Origin: JAJRRS01 sp965230275
Lineage (GTDB): Bacteria; Planctomycetota; Phycisphaerae; Phycisphaerales; Phycisphaeraceae
Reading direction: 5' to 3'
Length of the DNA: 64,000 nucleotides
NCBI GenBank assembly: GCA_965230275.1
Contig: CBDDKO010000002.1
Coordinates: 1,798,001-1,862,000, forward strand
This document shows positions 9,234 to 17,760 of this stretch, piece after piece. The first letter of the stretch is position 1, and each line of letters begins with the position of its first letter. Below the pieces are notes generated by a model. The model did not search any database, was not told the origin of the DNA, and worked only from the letters and a program-made list of their open reading frames with translations. The translations under genes and the position numbers were made by a program.

Positions 9234-10403
9234 ATGGCCGGTAACAGCTTCGGACAACTCTTCCGCGTCACCACCGCCGGCGAAAGCCACGGCCCGGGGA
9301 ACGTCTGCATCATCGATGGCGTCCCACCAGGCCTCGCACTCTCCGAAGACGACCTGCTGCCCGACCTCGCTCGACGCCGGCCCGGTCAGTCCAAGATCAC
9401 CACCCAGCGCGACGAGCCGGACCACCCGCAGATCCTCTCCGGCGTCTTCGAGGGCAAGACCACCGGCACCAGCATCGCCATCTTTATCGCCAACAAGGAC
9501 CAACGCTCCAAAGACTACGGCGACATCAAGGATAAGTACCGGCCCGGCCACGCCGACTACACCTTCGACGCCAAGTACGGCTTCCGCGACTACCGCGGCG
9601 GTGGACGATCCAGCGCCCGTGAAACCACCGTCCGTGTCGCCGCTGGCACCGTCGCCAAGAAACTGCTGCACCAAGCCCACGGCATCAACATCGTCGGCTT
9701 CGTCACACAGGTCGGCGACATCGTCGCAGACATCCCAGCGCCTGAGCAGGTCACGCTCGAGCAGGTCGAATCCAACATTGTTCGCTGCCCGGATCAAGCC
9801 GCGGCCGAGAAGATGATCGAGCTGATCGAACAGATGCGCTCCGAGCGCGACTCGATCGGCGGCGTCGCACAGATCGTCGCGACCCACGTCCCGCCCGGGT
9901 GGGGTGAACCCGTCTTCGACAAGCTCAAGGCAGACCTCGGCAAAGCCATGTTCAGCCTCCCCGCCGTCCTCGGCGTCGAATACGGCACCGGCTTCGGCGT
10001 CGCCTCCCTGCGCGGCACCGAAAACAACGACCCCTTCATCCCCGCCCCCGGAAGTACCCCCGGAAGTACCCCCGGTAGTGATACACCAAAGCCGGGCCAT
10101 GCGGCAAAGCCGTTTGGCCCGGGTGTCTCTTCACCAATCACCACCGACACCAACCACCACGGCGGCATGCTCGGCGGCATCAGTTCAGGCAAACCCATCG
10201 TCCTGCGCTGCGCCGTTAAACCCACCAGCAGCCTGCCACAAGACCAGCCCACCGTCACCACCGCCGGCGAGCCCACCACCATCGCCACCAAGGGCCGACA
10301 CGACCCCTGCCTGCTCCCACGCTTCATCCCCATGGCCGAAGCCATGACCGCCATCACCCTCGCCGACCACATGCTCCGTCAACGCGCCCAGTGTGGTGGC
10401 TAA
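9234..10403 (+). CDS. aroC: Chorismate synthase, with an inserted low-complexity loop
   Basis: Converts 5-enolpyruvylshikimate-3-phosphate to chorismate using reduced FMN, the last common step of aromatic amino acid synthesis. The 389-residue protein opens with GNSFGQLFRVTTAGESHG, keeps FRDYRGGGRSSARET and the GGMLGGISSGKPI motif. Between NDPFIP (about 265) and TDTNHHGG (about 300) it has an extra segment of about 28 residues, APGSTPGSTPGSD followed by KPGHAAKPFGPG, absent from ordinary AroC. At DNA level this is three 12-base repeats (10045-10080) plus a palindrome (10092-10122). The frame is intact, and the site corresponds to a surface loop, so activity is probably retained. Confidence 0.94.
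   Translation: MAGNSFGQLFRVTTAGESHGPGNVCIIDGVPPGLALSEDDLLPDLARRRPGQSKITTQRDEPDHPQILSGVFEGKTTGTSIAIFIANKDQRSKDYGDIKDKYRPGHADYTFDAKYGFRDYRGGGRSSARETTVRVAAGTVAKKLLHQAHGINIVGFVTQVGDIVADIPAPEQVTLEQVESNIVRCPDQAAAEKMIELIEQMRSERDSIGGVAQIVATHVPPGWGEPVFDKLKADLGKAMFSLPAVLGVEYGTGFGVASLRGTENNDPFIPAPGSTPGSTPGSDTPKPGHAAKPFGPGVSSPITTDTNHHGGMLGGISSGKPIVLRCAVKPTSSLPQDQPTVTTAGEPTTIATKGRHDPCLLPRFIPMAEAMTAITLADHMLRQRAQCGG
10045..10080. repeat. Three tandem 12-base repeats inside aroC
   Basis: Units at 10045-10056, 10057-10068 and 10069-10080; the first two are identical CCCCCGGAAGTA and the third is CCCCCGGTAGTG. They code for repeated Pro-Gly-Ser-Thr. The core CCCCCGGAAG also occurs in intergenic arrays near 29.4, 34.1 and 50.2 kb. 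Confidence 0.85.
10092..10122. repeat. Interspersed palindromic repeat, copy B (inside aroC)
   Basis: Left arm CCGGGCCATGCGGC (10092-10105), loop AAA, right arm GCCGTTTGGCCCGG (10109-10122), with one T-T mismatch at the ninth pair and one G-T pair. The same layout as the copy at 4788-4818, read in the same frame (PGHAAKPFGPG). Confidence 0.75.
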
Positions 10404-10496
10404 GCGTTTCGCACAGGTGAACTCTTCGACCCCGAATGGCAATTCACTGCCGATGATGGCACGTTGTCCTACGGAATTTACCTGTTATAGTTACTC

Positions 10497-10832
10497 TTGG
10501 TGGGACAGAATTTCCATCATATCATTTGTGGGGACAGTCAATTGAACAACAAGAACGTTTCAAGTACTAGATTCTGGCTCGCCACTATTTACGTACATAT
10601 GAATCGAGATGATGATATTGATGGTATCCGTACGCAGCGGCTTATTGTCGCCAAACTAAACGATGACCGGAAGACTGTTCATCGTCAAGTTAGTGAATAT
10701 GTTACAGATTGGTATGGGCCGTACGCTAAGATCGAATCAATCGCCCCAGTACCATCAGTGATGAAATTACCAAATTTACTCATGGGGGTTGATCTGATTA
10801 CGATGTCACAATTTAGTGGCTTGAAATCTTGA
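10497..10832 (+). CDS. Hypothetical protein in AT-rich island
   Basis: A 111-residue frame in DNA clearly less GC-rich than its surroundings. The sequence reads like a soluble protein (STRFWLATIYVHMNRDDDID; YVTDWYGPYAKIES), but no family is recognised. An internal ATG at MNRDDDID could be the true start. The 93 bases between aroC and this frame hold no recognisable feature. It shares the island with a restriction endonuclease and a vsr remnant, so a link to DNA defence is possible but unsupported. Confidence 0.4.
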   Translation: MVGQNFHHIICGDSQLNNKNVSSTRFWLATIYVHMNRDDDIDGIRTQRLIVAKLNDDRKTVHRQVSEYVTDWYGPYAKIESIAPVPSVMKLPNLLMGVDLITMSQFSGLKS

Positions 10833-10887
10833 CATACCCCAACTGTCATCTAACTCTGACACCTATAGCTTGACGAGTAGTGTGGAA

Positions 10888-11025
10888 ATGCCGTTGGTAT
10901 TGTTGAGGCGCTCATCACTGAATTTGTGGAGTAGTGTTATTCTAGTGGCATGTATTGCAATATTAACTATTGCTGGTCATATACAAGTTAATCTACTTAA
11001 TCGAGATATTCGCTGTAATAAATAA
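10888..11025 (+). CDS. Small membrane ORF at the edge of the restriction gene, hypothetical
   Basis: A 45-codon frame: a short basic start (MPLVLLRRSS), one hydrophobic helix (SSVILVACIAILTIAGHI) and a polar tail. It overlaps the last 33 bases of the convergent endonuclease gene. The composition matches the AT-rich island. Too short to be certain it is translated. Confidence 0.28.
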   Translation: MPLVLLRRSSLNLWSSVILVACIAILTIAGHIQVNLLNRDIRCNK

Positions 11026-12018
11026 GCTAGCAAGGGCAAACCCATCCACCAGCACCAATGGTAGTTTACCCGATTCATTCGCCTCGTTCATCGCGGCTCG
11101 AGAATAATGGCTCGTAGTGACGATCGCGCCGCGAGCATGTGGCTGCAGGCTACCACGCAACTCTGCAACTTCTTTTCTGCCCACTGAGTGCAACCATCTC
11201 TTAGCTTGTACTTGTACCATCAGGTCCAACATGGGCCACATAGTGGGTCCGGCATATGCGTTAACGTCAATCCCACCATCTTGACTGAATTTTGTAACAG
11301 TAACGTTCTCAAACCCAGCATAGACAAGCAGATCCTTAATCAAGAACTCGAATCGCTGAGGATCAATACTTAGTAGTTTCGAACGCACACCTTCAACATG
11401 TAATGGATCGTGAACCATATTGGCAGGGGACTCTGCTGTTTCCCCTAAAATGTCATTATCGCTCTCATTGTGTTGTCCTGTGTTCCGTGATTCTTCAAGG
11501 ACTTGATAAGATATCTGGTAATCAATCTCGACCGCTACTGACGCAGGATGGGAATGAATCCGGAACTCAAAAAGCCACACCTTACGAACAGAGCCTCTTG
11601 TATCAATCTGGGTGTCGGGGTAATGCCGAAGGTACTCTAGCAGCCCTAGAAACTTCCATCGCTTAGGGCCGAGATTGCGGTTACGGCGGCTACCCATGAT
11701 CATGAAGCCATACATCGGAAAGTTGTGTGATATTTGCTGAGGTAGCCGTTTGTTCACACCACCTAGTGTCTGGTCACCTTCACGTCCTGCACCTGTGTAG
11801 ACAAGAATGTCATCCTCAATACGGTCGTGGTAAGGGTTTTCTGCCGCTTGTTTAGCCATGGGCCCCGACGTCATAATGACTGCCCGGCGGACAGTTCCTT
11901 CTTGACCAACTGATAAACGAACGCCACCGGCATTTCCAACACCCAGGGCTTTTTGTATATCATTGCTCGAATACATCCCCCCGACTTGGAATACAGTATG
12001 TATCTTGGGATCAGACAT
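10993..12018 (-). CDS. Mrr-type restriction endonuclease with an N-terminal sensor-like domain
   Basis: A 341-residue protein. The C-terminal part (from about residue 215) has the Mrr-family PD-(D/E)XK nuclease core: helix RFEFLIKDLLVYAGFENV, acidic residue in SQDGGIDV, and QxK in VQVQAKRW. The N-terminal ~160 residues (VGGMYSSNDIQKALGV; DDILVYTGAGREGDQ) resemble the SRA/YDG-like modules that recognise modified bases in type IV enzymes; this second match is weaker. Such proteins cut foreign DNA carrying methylated or otherwise modified bases. No methyltransferase is adjacent, as expected for a modification-dependent enzyme. Base composition is AT-rich against the rest, suggesting transfer. 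Confidence 0.72.
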   Translation of the reverse strand: MSDPKIHTVFQVGGMYSSNDIQKALGVGNAGGVRLSVGQEGTVRRAVIMTSGPMAKQAAENPYHDRIEDDILVYTGAGREGDQTLGGVNKRLPQQISHNFPMYGFMIMGSRRNRNLGPKRWKFLGLLEYLRHYPDTQIDTRGSVRKVWLFEFRIHSHPASVAVEIDYQISYQVLEESRNTGQHNESDNDILGETAESPANMVHDPLHVEGVRSKLLSIDPQRFEFLIKDLLVYAGFENVTVTKFSQDGGIDVNAYAGPTMWPMLDLMVQVQAKRWLHSVGRKEVAELRGSLQPHARGAIVTTSHYSRAAMNEANESGKLPLVLVDGFALASLFITANISIK

Positions 12019-12121
12019 TGTTGGAAAGGATATCCGACCGGAGCGTATAATGCGATCTCTGTCCTATCGCTTGCTACTTCCATAGGCAGTAGTACAAGAT
12101 TTCTCTGAGTCGTCAGACAGT

Positions 12122-12373
12122 ATGTGTCCGACTCGTGACGCCGTGATTTTCGTGAACGGCTGTTTTTGGCATCGCCATCATTGTACGAATGGACAGCGGC
12201 TGCCAAAATCGCGGCGTAAATGGTGGATGAATAAACTGGATGGCAATCGTAAACGCGACCTGAGGCAGCAGCGACAATTACGTCGGCTTGGTTGGCGGGT
12301 CATGGTGATTTGGGAGTGTCAGTTGAAAAAGCCGGATATATTGGCACGACGGATCAAGCGATTTCTTGGGTAG
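12122..12373 (+). pseudogene. vsr: Truncated very short patch repair endonuclease (Vsr), N-terminus missing
   Basis: The 83-residue frame covers only the C-terminal part of Vsr: VIFVNGCFWHRHHC (the conserved FVHGCFWH zinc and catalytic region), LPKSRRKWWMNKLDGN, and LGWRVMVIWECQL. Normal Vsr has about 130-150 residues, with an N-terminal RSRNMSRIRGKDT-type helix and the catalytic Asp in the KPDLVF segment; both are absent. In the same frame a stop occurs at 12083-12085 and nothing Vsr-like lies before PTRDAVIF. The break is next to the start of the divergent Mrr-type gene, consistent with deletion or insertion at that junction. Vsr nicks T:G mismatches made by deamination of 5-methylcytosine. 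Confidence 0.8.
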
Positions 12374-12378
12374 TCTTC

Positions 12379-12828
12379 ATGCGTATCCTCCTGCAACGTG
12401 TCAGTCGTGGATCGGTCACCGTCGATGATCAGGTCGTCGGCGAGATCGGGGTGGGTTATGTCTTGCTTGTGGGGATTCAGGAAGGCGACACCGAAGCCGA
12501 GGCGGACAAGCTGGCGGAGAAGGTGGTGAACCTCCGGCTTTTCTACAACGATGATTGCAAGTTCGATCGCTCGCTGCTGGATGTCGGGGGCGGGGCGCTG
12601 GTGATTTCGCAGTTCACGTTGTATGGCGATGCGCGCAAGGGGCGTCGGCCGAGCTTTATCAGGGCGGCCCGGCCGGAGGTGGCGGAGCCGTTGTGTGACT
12701 ACTTCGCGGACCGGCTGCGGGGTCTGGGTGTAACGGCTGTAGCGACCGGGCGGTTTGGCGCGAGTATGCGGGTTGAGCTAGCGAACGAAGGTCCGGTAAC
12801 GCTGATGCTGGACACCGCCGAGCTGTAA
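12379..12828 (+). CDS. dtd: D-aminoacyl-tRNA deacylase
   Basis: Removes D-amino acids mis-attached to tRNA. The start at 12379 (MRILLQRVSRGSV) fits the conserved DTD N-terminus. The 149-residue length is normal. The SQFTLYGD motif with the active-site serine-glutamine, the ARKGRRPSF segment, and the C-terminal NEGPVTLML (usually NxGPVT) are present. It starts 5 bases after the vsr remnant, but its composition matches the host. A 190-base gap follows in which no clear promoter or terminator is seen. Confidence 0.93.
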   Translation: MRILLQRVSRGSVTVDDQVVGEIGVGYVLLVGIQEGDTEAEADKLAEKVVNLRLFYNDDCKFDRSLLDVGGGALVISQFTLYGDARKGRRPSFIRAARPEVAEPLCDYFADRLRGLGVTAVATGRFGASMRVELANEGPVTLMLDTAEL

Positions 12829-13018
12829 AGCCCGTAGCGCGTAACCGTCCAAGTCGGGTGGTGTGGGTTGTACCGGGGGCACTTCTACGAATATTAGGCT
12901 AGCCCGAGACGTGGTTTAGGCCAGATCATGCCATGCCGATAGTGAATTAGAGCCTATTCGCCCGGCCGCACGGTCGGCGCGGTGTTTGGAGCTATGCCTG
13001 GAAAGGTCCGGTGTCGTC

Positions 13019-13426
13019 GTGAGCAGAACGATCCTCATTGTTGATGATGAACCACACATCGTGCATGTCATCCGCTACAAGCTCGAGCGCGCGGGGTACC
13101 ACGTCGATACGGCGGAGGACGGCGAGGCCGGCTACGAGCTTGCCCAGCAGCTGGACCCGGACCTGATCGTGTCGGACTTCCAGATGCCCGTACTCTCCGG
13201 GTACGACATGTGTGTGAAGCTGTACGGCTCGGACCTGACCGCGGACACGCCGGTCGTCATGGTCACCGCACGCGGCCACAAGCTATCGCCCGAAGAGCTG
13301 GCAGAAACCAACATCAGACAGCTATTGTGCAAGCCGTTCAGCGCAAGGGAGCTGCTTAACGTGATCGAGGGCCTGTTGTACGAATCCGGCGGGTACGACT
13401 CGGCCGGTGAAGCGAACGCCGCATGA
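13019..13426 (+). CDS. Response regulator, single receiver domain
   Basis: A receiver (CheY-like) domain: acidic pair Asp9-Asp10 in LIVDDEP, phospho-acceptor Asp53 in LIVSDFQMP, the Thr of VMVTARG and the Lys of CKPFS. It has no output domain. The GTG at 13019 is preferred because it lies just before the first beta strand and follows GGAAAGG; an ATG at 12986 would add 11 residues. The stop overlaps the next ATG (ATGA), so it is cotranslated with the HD-GYP protein, which may be its output partner. Confidence 0.88.
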   Translation: MSRTILIVDDEPHIVHVIRYKLERAGYHVDTAEDGEAGYELAQQLDPDLIVSDFQMPVLSGYDMCVKLYGSDLTADTPVVMVTARGHKLSPEELAETNIRQLLCKPFSARELLNVIEGLLYESGGYDSAGEANAA

Positions 13427-15087
13427 CCCAACACCCCGCCCATGTCTGCGACAGCGGATTGGCCACGGCGCTCGCCGAGCGCTGTGGCATGCTGCGCCTG
13501 GCGTGCTGGTATCAGGAGGTGGATTCGGACACGCTGATCCCCCCGGCCATGCCGACGGACAGAGCGGCGGACGTCAACGGATCGGCTGTGGCGACGTGGA
13601 TGCGATACGAGCCGCTGAGCGACGCGGTCCGCCAACACGCCCTGAACTGGCTGTCAGACACGAAGGCCGAGCCGAAGCCGATCGAGCACAAGCCGGGCTG
13701 CTGGCTGGTGCCCACATTTACTTATAGGGGCCGCCGCGTCTCGGGTGTCATGGTCGGCGTGACCTTCGCCGCCAGTGTCACCGAGCAGGCGTGGTTCAAG
13801 GCGCACTGTGACGGGGCGAGTGTCTCGGTCGAGGCCGCGCGTCTGGCGTTGTCCGCGTATACCTGGCCGGGCGAGGTCGACCTTGCGCTGCTGGACAGCG
13901 TGTTCGCCAAGGTGGTCGCCGACGGGGCCGAGGCGCTGGCACAGATGGACGCGATCGACATGTTCAGCGAGCAGCTGATGGACACCTACGAGCAGACGAA
14001 CCTGCTGTTTGTGTTGTCGCGTTTGATGAACCGCATCGACGACCCTGCCGAACTAATCCCGACCTGCTGTGAGCAGATCATGCCCGTGCTGCCGTTCAAC
14101 TGGATCGTGACAAAGTTCTGGGAACGGGAGCAGCGGGTGCATGGGCTGACCGGCACGTTCAGTGTCTCGGGCAGGTTGCCCTGTGACGCCGAGCGTTTCG
14201 AGGCCATGCTGAGCGACCAGTTTGCCGACCGACATGAAGGGGAATGGAAACGGCTGCAGCTGCCGGACGACGGCGGCGTGGCGGAACTGGTCGGCTCGGA
14301 GGTCATCGCGGAACCGATCATGCATGACGGGCGGACGGTCGGCGTGCTGCTGGCGGGGAACAAGCGCGGCAACAACCCGATGCAGAGCGACGTGACCAGC
14401 GGGGAGCTTCAGTTCATCGAGGCGGCGTCGAACATGATGGGCGTGTTCCATGAGAACATCCTGCGGTTTGATGATCAACGCCGTTCGTTCATGGGGACGC
14501 TGCGGGCCCTGACCGCCGCGATCGACGCCAAGGACCCGTATACCCGCGGCCATTCCGAACGCGTGGCTTACCTCGCCGCGCAACTGGCCGAGGTGATGGG
14601 CCTGCCGCCGGAAGAGGTCGAACGTGTGCATACCACCGGGCTGGTCCACGACGTCGGCAAGATCGGCGTGCCCGAGAAAGTGCTCTGTAAATCAGGTCGG
14701 CTGACCAGCGAAGAGTTTGACCAGATCAAACGCCACCCACAGATCGGCTACGACATCTTGGGCGCGGTGCCGTCGATCGACCCGATGCTGCCGGGCGTGT
14801 TGCACCACCACGAGCGCTGGGACGGCCGGGGCTACCCCCACGGCCTGGCGGGCGAAGACATCCCCCTGCTCGGGCGCATCCTGGCGCTCGCCGACACGTT
14901 CGATGCAATGAGTTCGACGCGCTCCTACCGGCCCGCGATGCCGCGCGAGAAGGTGCTCGCCGAGATCCGTGAATGCACCGGGACCCAGTTCGACCCGGCG
15001 CTGGCGCCGCTGTTCGTGGAGCTGGACTTCGCTGAGTACGACCGGATGGTCGAGCGACACCGATCGCTCAGCGATTTCGCCGCTTAA
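13423..15087 (+). CDS. GAF/HD-GYP domain protein, probable c-di-GMP phosphodiesterase
   Basis: A 554-residue soluble protein. The middle (about 195-350) looks like a GAF sensor domain. The C-terminal HD-GYP domain starts near residue 360 (GTLRALTAAIDAKDPYTRGHSERV), with the metal site HDVGKIG, the extra HHHERWDGRGYP (containing the GYP motif) and ALADTFDAMSSTRSYRP. HD-GYP enzymes hydrolyse cyclic di-GMP, a signal that commonly controls surface motility and pili. It is coupled by ATGA overlap to the receiver protein and faces the pilus cluster that converges from the other strand. A direct link to those pili is inference only. Confidence 0.92.
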   Translation: MTQHPAHVCDSGLATALAERCGMLRLACWYQEVDSDTLIPPAMPTDRAADVNGSAVATWMRYEPLSDAVRQHALNWLSDTKAEPKPIEHKPGCWLVPTFTYRGRRVSGVMVGVTFAASVTEQAWFKAHCDGASVSVEAARLALSAYTWPGEVDLALLDSVFAKVVADGAEALAQMDAIDMFSEQLMDTYEQTNLLFVLSRLMNRIDDPAELIPTCCEQIMPVLPFNWIVTKFWEREQRVHGLTGTFSVSGRLPCDAERFEAMLSDQFADRHEGEWKRLQLPDDGGVAELVGSEVIAEPIMHDGRTVGVLLAGNKRGNNPMQSDVTSGELQFIEAASNMMGVFHENILRFDDQRRSFMGTLRALTAAIDAKDPYTRGHSERVAYLAAQLAEVMGLPPEEVERVHTTGLVHDVGKIGVPEKVLCKSGRLTSEEFDQIKRHPQIGYDILGAVPSIDPMLPGVLHHHERWDGRGYPHGLAGEDIPLLGRILALADTFDAMSSTRSYRPAMPREKVLAEIRECTGTQFDPALAPLFVELDFAEYDRMVERHRSLSDFAA

Positions 15088-15143
15088 ACCTCTTGCGTAA
15101 GTGCTCTCGATATTCCCCGGGCCGGTGGCAAGGGCTTGTTAGG

Positions 15144-15605
15144 CTATTGCACCGTCCACTGCCACGTCCCGTTCATAGGATTGCCCGCACCATCCAGCGT
15201 GACCTGGAGATACGCACAGGCTTCGTTGACCTTTCCCATACCGACCAGCTGGACCGGATCGGTGCTGTTGTTTGTCAAGTCGCCGTCGATCGGGTCGGTG
15301 ATCGTCACGCTATAAGCGCCGCCGGCAAACGCGACGTTCGTCAGCGTTCCGTCCGACATGGTCAGCCGCCAGAAGCTCCGATCACTTTCGATCTTCAGCA
15401 TCGCCATGTCCACGGCACTGCGGGCCAGCTCACGCGCACGGCCACGGTCGGTGATATGCTCGGAGGTACGATGCTGGACACGTGTAGCCAATAAGGAGGA
15501 TGTCCCGATCGCGGCCACCAGCAGCGACGCACCGAGAACCAGCACATACACGGACCCCCGTTCCCGGATGCGCGACGGTTGGATGCGCTGTGTTGTATTG
15601 GTCAT
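15144..15605 (-). CDS. PilX/GspK-like minor pilin-associated membrane protein
   Basis: A 153-residue protein with a short basic N-terminus, then RERGSVYVLVLGASLLVAAIG, one membrane helix. PilX and GspK-type proteins start in a similar way, with a G-S/A cleavage point and a weak prepilin site. The remainder is a small soluble domain containing one likely Cys (NEACAYLQV). It is the last gene of the pilus cluster, 10 bases after the GspI-like gene. Assignment rests on position and N-terminal form. Confidence 0.6.
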   Translation of the reverse strand: MTNTTQRIQPSRIRERGSVYVLVLGASLLVAAIGTSSLLATRVQHRTSEHITDRGRARELARSAVDMAMLKIESDRSFWRLTMSDGTLTNVAFAGGAYSVTITDPIDGDLTNNSTDPVQLVGMGKVNEACAYLQVTLDGAGNPMNGTWQWTVQ

Positions 15606-15615
15606 CGGTCGGCTC

Positions 15616-16200
15616 CTACTTCGTCTGTATCTTGAGCAGGCCCGGGTAACCGGACAGGTCAGCCGGCCCGGTCACGTCATCGGGCCAGGCTTGAGTGCGA
15701 AGTGACGACAGGGTCGCGATGGTCCGGCCGCGGTGCTTCACGGTCACGTCAACTCGTTTGATCCCGCTGGAGTAGATTGACTGCCTATCGGGGGCGGCGC
15801 TGTCCGCCCAACTGACCGTGACCTCGCGGGACCAGTCGTCCAGGCCGGGCAGGCTATTGCCGCTCTGATCCATGGGAGGGCTGGCGGACCACCCGTTGTA
15901 GTCATCCACATCATCCCATGACGTTCGATTGGTCGCTGATTCACCGGTCTCTCGGCCGAAGTACGCTGTGCCTCGGGGCTCCTGGTACGCCTGGTTGAGG
16001 ATCTCGGTCATGAGTTCCTGGGCGAGCATCGGCCCGAGGGCCTGCTCGCTGGTCATGACCTGAGATGTCTTGGACGCGCCCACCGTGTTCAGCGCCGCCA
16101 CCAGCATCAAGCCGACCACGAGGATCGACATCACCGCCTCCACGAGCGAGAAGCCCGAGCAGGTACCGCGGGGTCTGGATGGGCTATTAAGTGAGGTCAT
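15616..16200 (-). CDS. Prepilin-type protein (GspI/PilV-like minor pseudopilin)
   Basis: The N-terminus carries a prepilin peptidase site and hydrophobic helix, CSGFSLVEAVMSILVVGLML, with cleavage after Gly and the conserved +5 Glu. The E-A-V-M helix and 194-residue length suit the GspI/PilV class of tip pseudopilins. Its start overlaps the stop of the GspJ-like gene by four bases (ATGA), so they are translated together. Confidence 0.8.
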   Translation of the reverse strand: MTSLNSPSRPRGTCSGFSLVEAVMSILVVGLMLVAALNTVGASKTSQVMTSEQALGPMLAQELMTEILNQAYQEPRGTAYFGRETGESATNRTSWDDVDDYNGWSASPPMDQSGNSLPGLDDWSREVTVSWADSAAPDRQSIYSSGIKRVDVTVKHRGRTIATLSSLRTQAWPDDVTGPADLSGYPGLLKIQTK

Positions 16201-17252
16201 GGCATGATCGGTTGGTTAAGCGTGGCAACTTTGGTGCGGGCCCCGATGAGCAGGTCCTCGCTGGTGTTAAGCTGCATCGAGACGGAACGCAGCACATCGT
16301 AAGGTTCCGGCGCATTGTTCTGGATGTACTTGCCGTAGACATAAAACAGGAGGGCCTTATCGGTGGACGGCTTTTGCCAATCAGGTTTGCCCTCGGACAG
16401 GTACAGCCCCGGCTCGGTCACGCCCCCACTGACATACTGGACAGCCATCGATGGCCCGATATGGTGGGTAAAGGTCAGACAAAGACCCGTATCGGGCGAT
16501 AACCCGGTGACGCCGCTGAACTGGACCTGTACCCATTGAAAGGCATCTGACAGAATGAATCTAGTAATCTGGATCGCACCCAGGGACGTGCCGTTTGGGC
16601 GATAGTCCGCGGTCGGCATCTGTAAGCCAAAGTATGTGCTGAAGATGCCATCACGTCTTGCCATACAAAGCACACGTGTCACAGACCAACTCACGGTGTC
16701 TGCAGGCAGGCCGGGAACAAAATGCTGGCCCCACAATTGATTCTTGCCGAGCGAGAGTTCACCCAAGGTGGCGGATTGGGGGTGATGCTTATATAGCAGC
16801 AGCTCGTTGCTTTCGATCAACTCGTCCTCTGGGGTGACCGTGTGGGTCTGGTAAGTCAGCTCGAATCCATACACACCCGGGCCATACTCGATGGTGTCGC
16901 CGCCATTGATCTGGCGGAGCAGCGGATTCCCCGGGCCTGCGTTCCAGAGATAAGCGATCGTTTCCGCCTGCGAATCGTCATCGCGGTCAGGCACGGTAAA
17001 CATGATGGCCTTGTCTGTGACAGCGATGATCGACGTGGCGACCTGCAGCTCGCTTGCCATCTGCTCCAACACCTCAGCCGCCCCGAGCACCTGGCTTGCA
17101 GGAGCATCTGCATCCGGCACCGCCTTGGTCGAGATCAGCATGACCGACCCCATCGCCAGAAAGACGATCGAGAGTATCGACAGACTCACGACCATCTCGA
17201 TGAGCGTGAAGCCAAGAACTGAAGCGCGATGTTGTGCCGTGTACCTGCTCAT
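16197..17252 (-). CDS. Prepilin-type protein (GspJ/PilW-like minor pseudopilin)
   Basis: Start taken at MSRYTAQHRASVLG, directly before the prepilin site LGFTLIEMVVSLSILS; the frame is open upstream to 17378, but that part is not protein-like. The 351-residue product has the large C-terminal domain typical of GspJ/PilW tip proteins. Start and upstream stop overlap (TAATG). It sits in the usual H-J-I-K-like order of a minor pseudopilin operon, in which the four proteins form the tip complex that starts fibre assembly. Confidence 0.8.
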   Translation of the reverse strand: MSRYTAQHRASVLGFTLIEMVVSLSILSIVFLAMGSVMLISTKAVPDADAPASQVLGAAEVLEQMASELQVATSIIAVTDKAIMFTVPDRDDDSQAETIAYLWNAGPGNPLLRQINGGDTIEYGPGVYGFELTYQTHTVTPEDELIESNELLLYKHHPQSATLGELSLGKNQLWGQHFVPGLPADTVSWSVTRVLCMARRDGIFSTYFGLQMPTADYRPNGTSLGAIQITRFILSDAFQWVQVQFSGVTGLSPDTGLCLTFTHHIGPSMAVQYVSGGVTEPGLYLSEGKPDWQKPSTDKALLFYVYGKYIQNNAPEPYDVLRSVSMQLNTSEDLLIGARTKVATLNQPIMP

Positions 17253-17758
17253 TACATCACCACCACCGTCACCTGACCCGTGTCGGCATTCACCAGGATG
17301 CACCGGGCCTCTGATCCCACGGTGAGCATGATCTTGCCATTTGCCGTGGGTGATCCGTACCCGTCGAACTCCATCCAATGACTGTTAAAGCTCGTGCCCG
17401 TCAGGTCCGCGCGGTACGGGCGATCCGCCAGTTCGGTCCGCCATACCTCGTCAGGATTATCTAATGACTCGGCGCTATTGACCCCCACACGATCACTTGA
17501 CAGATTGAACATCACGCGCACACTCTGGCTCTTGGTCCGTGCCAGTTCACGGGCGAATCGCAGGTCCGCCACGACGCGCTGTGCCGCGGCGTCGGCGCGG
17601 TACCGGGACAGCGCCTGGGCGTACCTGGGTACAGCGATGGCGGACAATACCGAGATGATCGTTAATACCAGGATAAGTTCGATCAGGCTGAATCCGCCGC
17701 GCCGCGCCGAACGGGCGCGATCAGAACAGTTACCGGGTTGTAGCCGTTTCAGTGTCAT
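17252..17758 (-). CDS. Prepilin-type protein (GspH-like minor pseudopilin)
   Basis: A 168-residue protein with the prepilin site GGFSLIELILVLTIISVLSA, then a FARELARTKSQSVRVMFN segment typical of GspH (conserved helix followed by beta domain). It begins two bases after the stop of the third major-pseudopilin paralogue and runs into the GspJ-like gene, so it is in the same transcription unit. Confidence 0.82.
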   Translation of the reverse strand: MTLKRLQPGNCSDRARSARRGGFSLIELILVLTIISVLSAIAVPRYAQALSRYRADAAAQRVVADLRFARELARTKSQSVRVMFNLSSDRVGVNSAESLDNPDEVWRTELADRPYRADLTGTSFNSHWMEFDGYGSPTANGKIMLTVGSEARCILVNADTGQVTVVVM

Positions 17759-17760
17759 GG

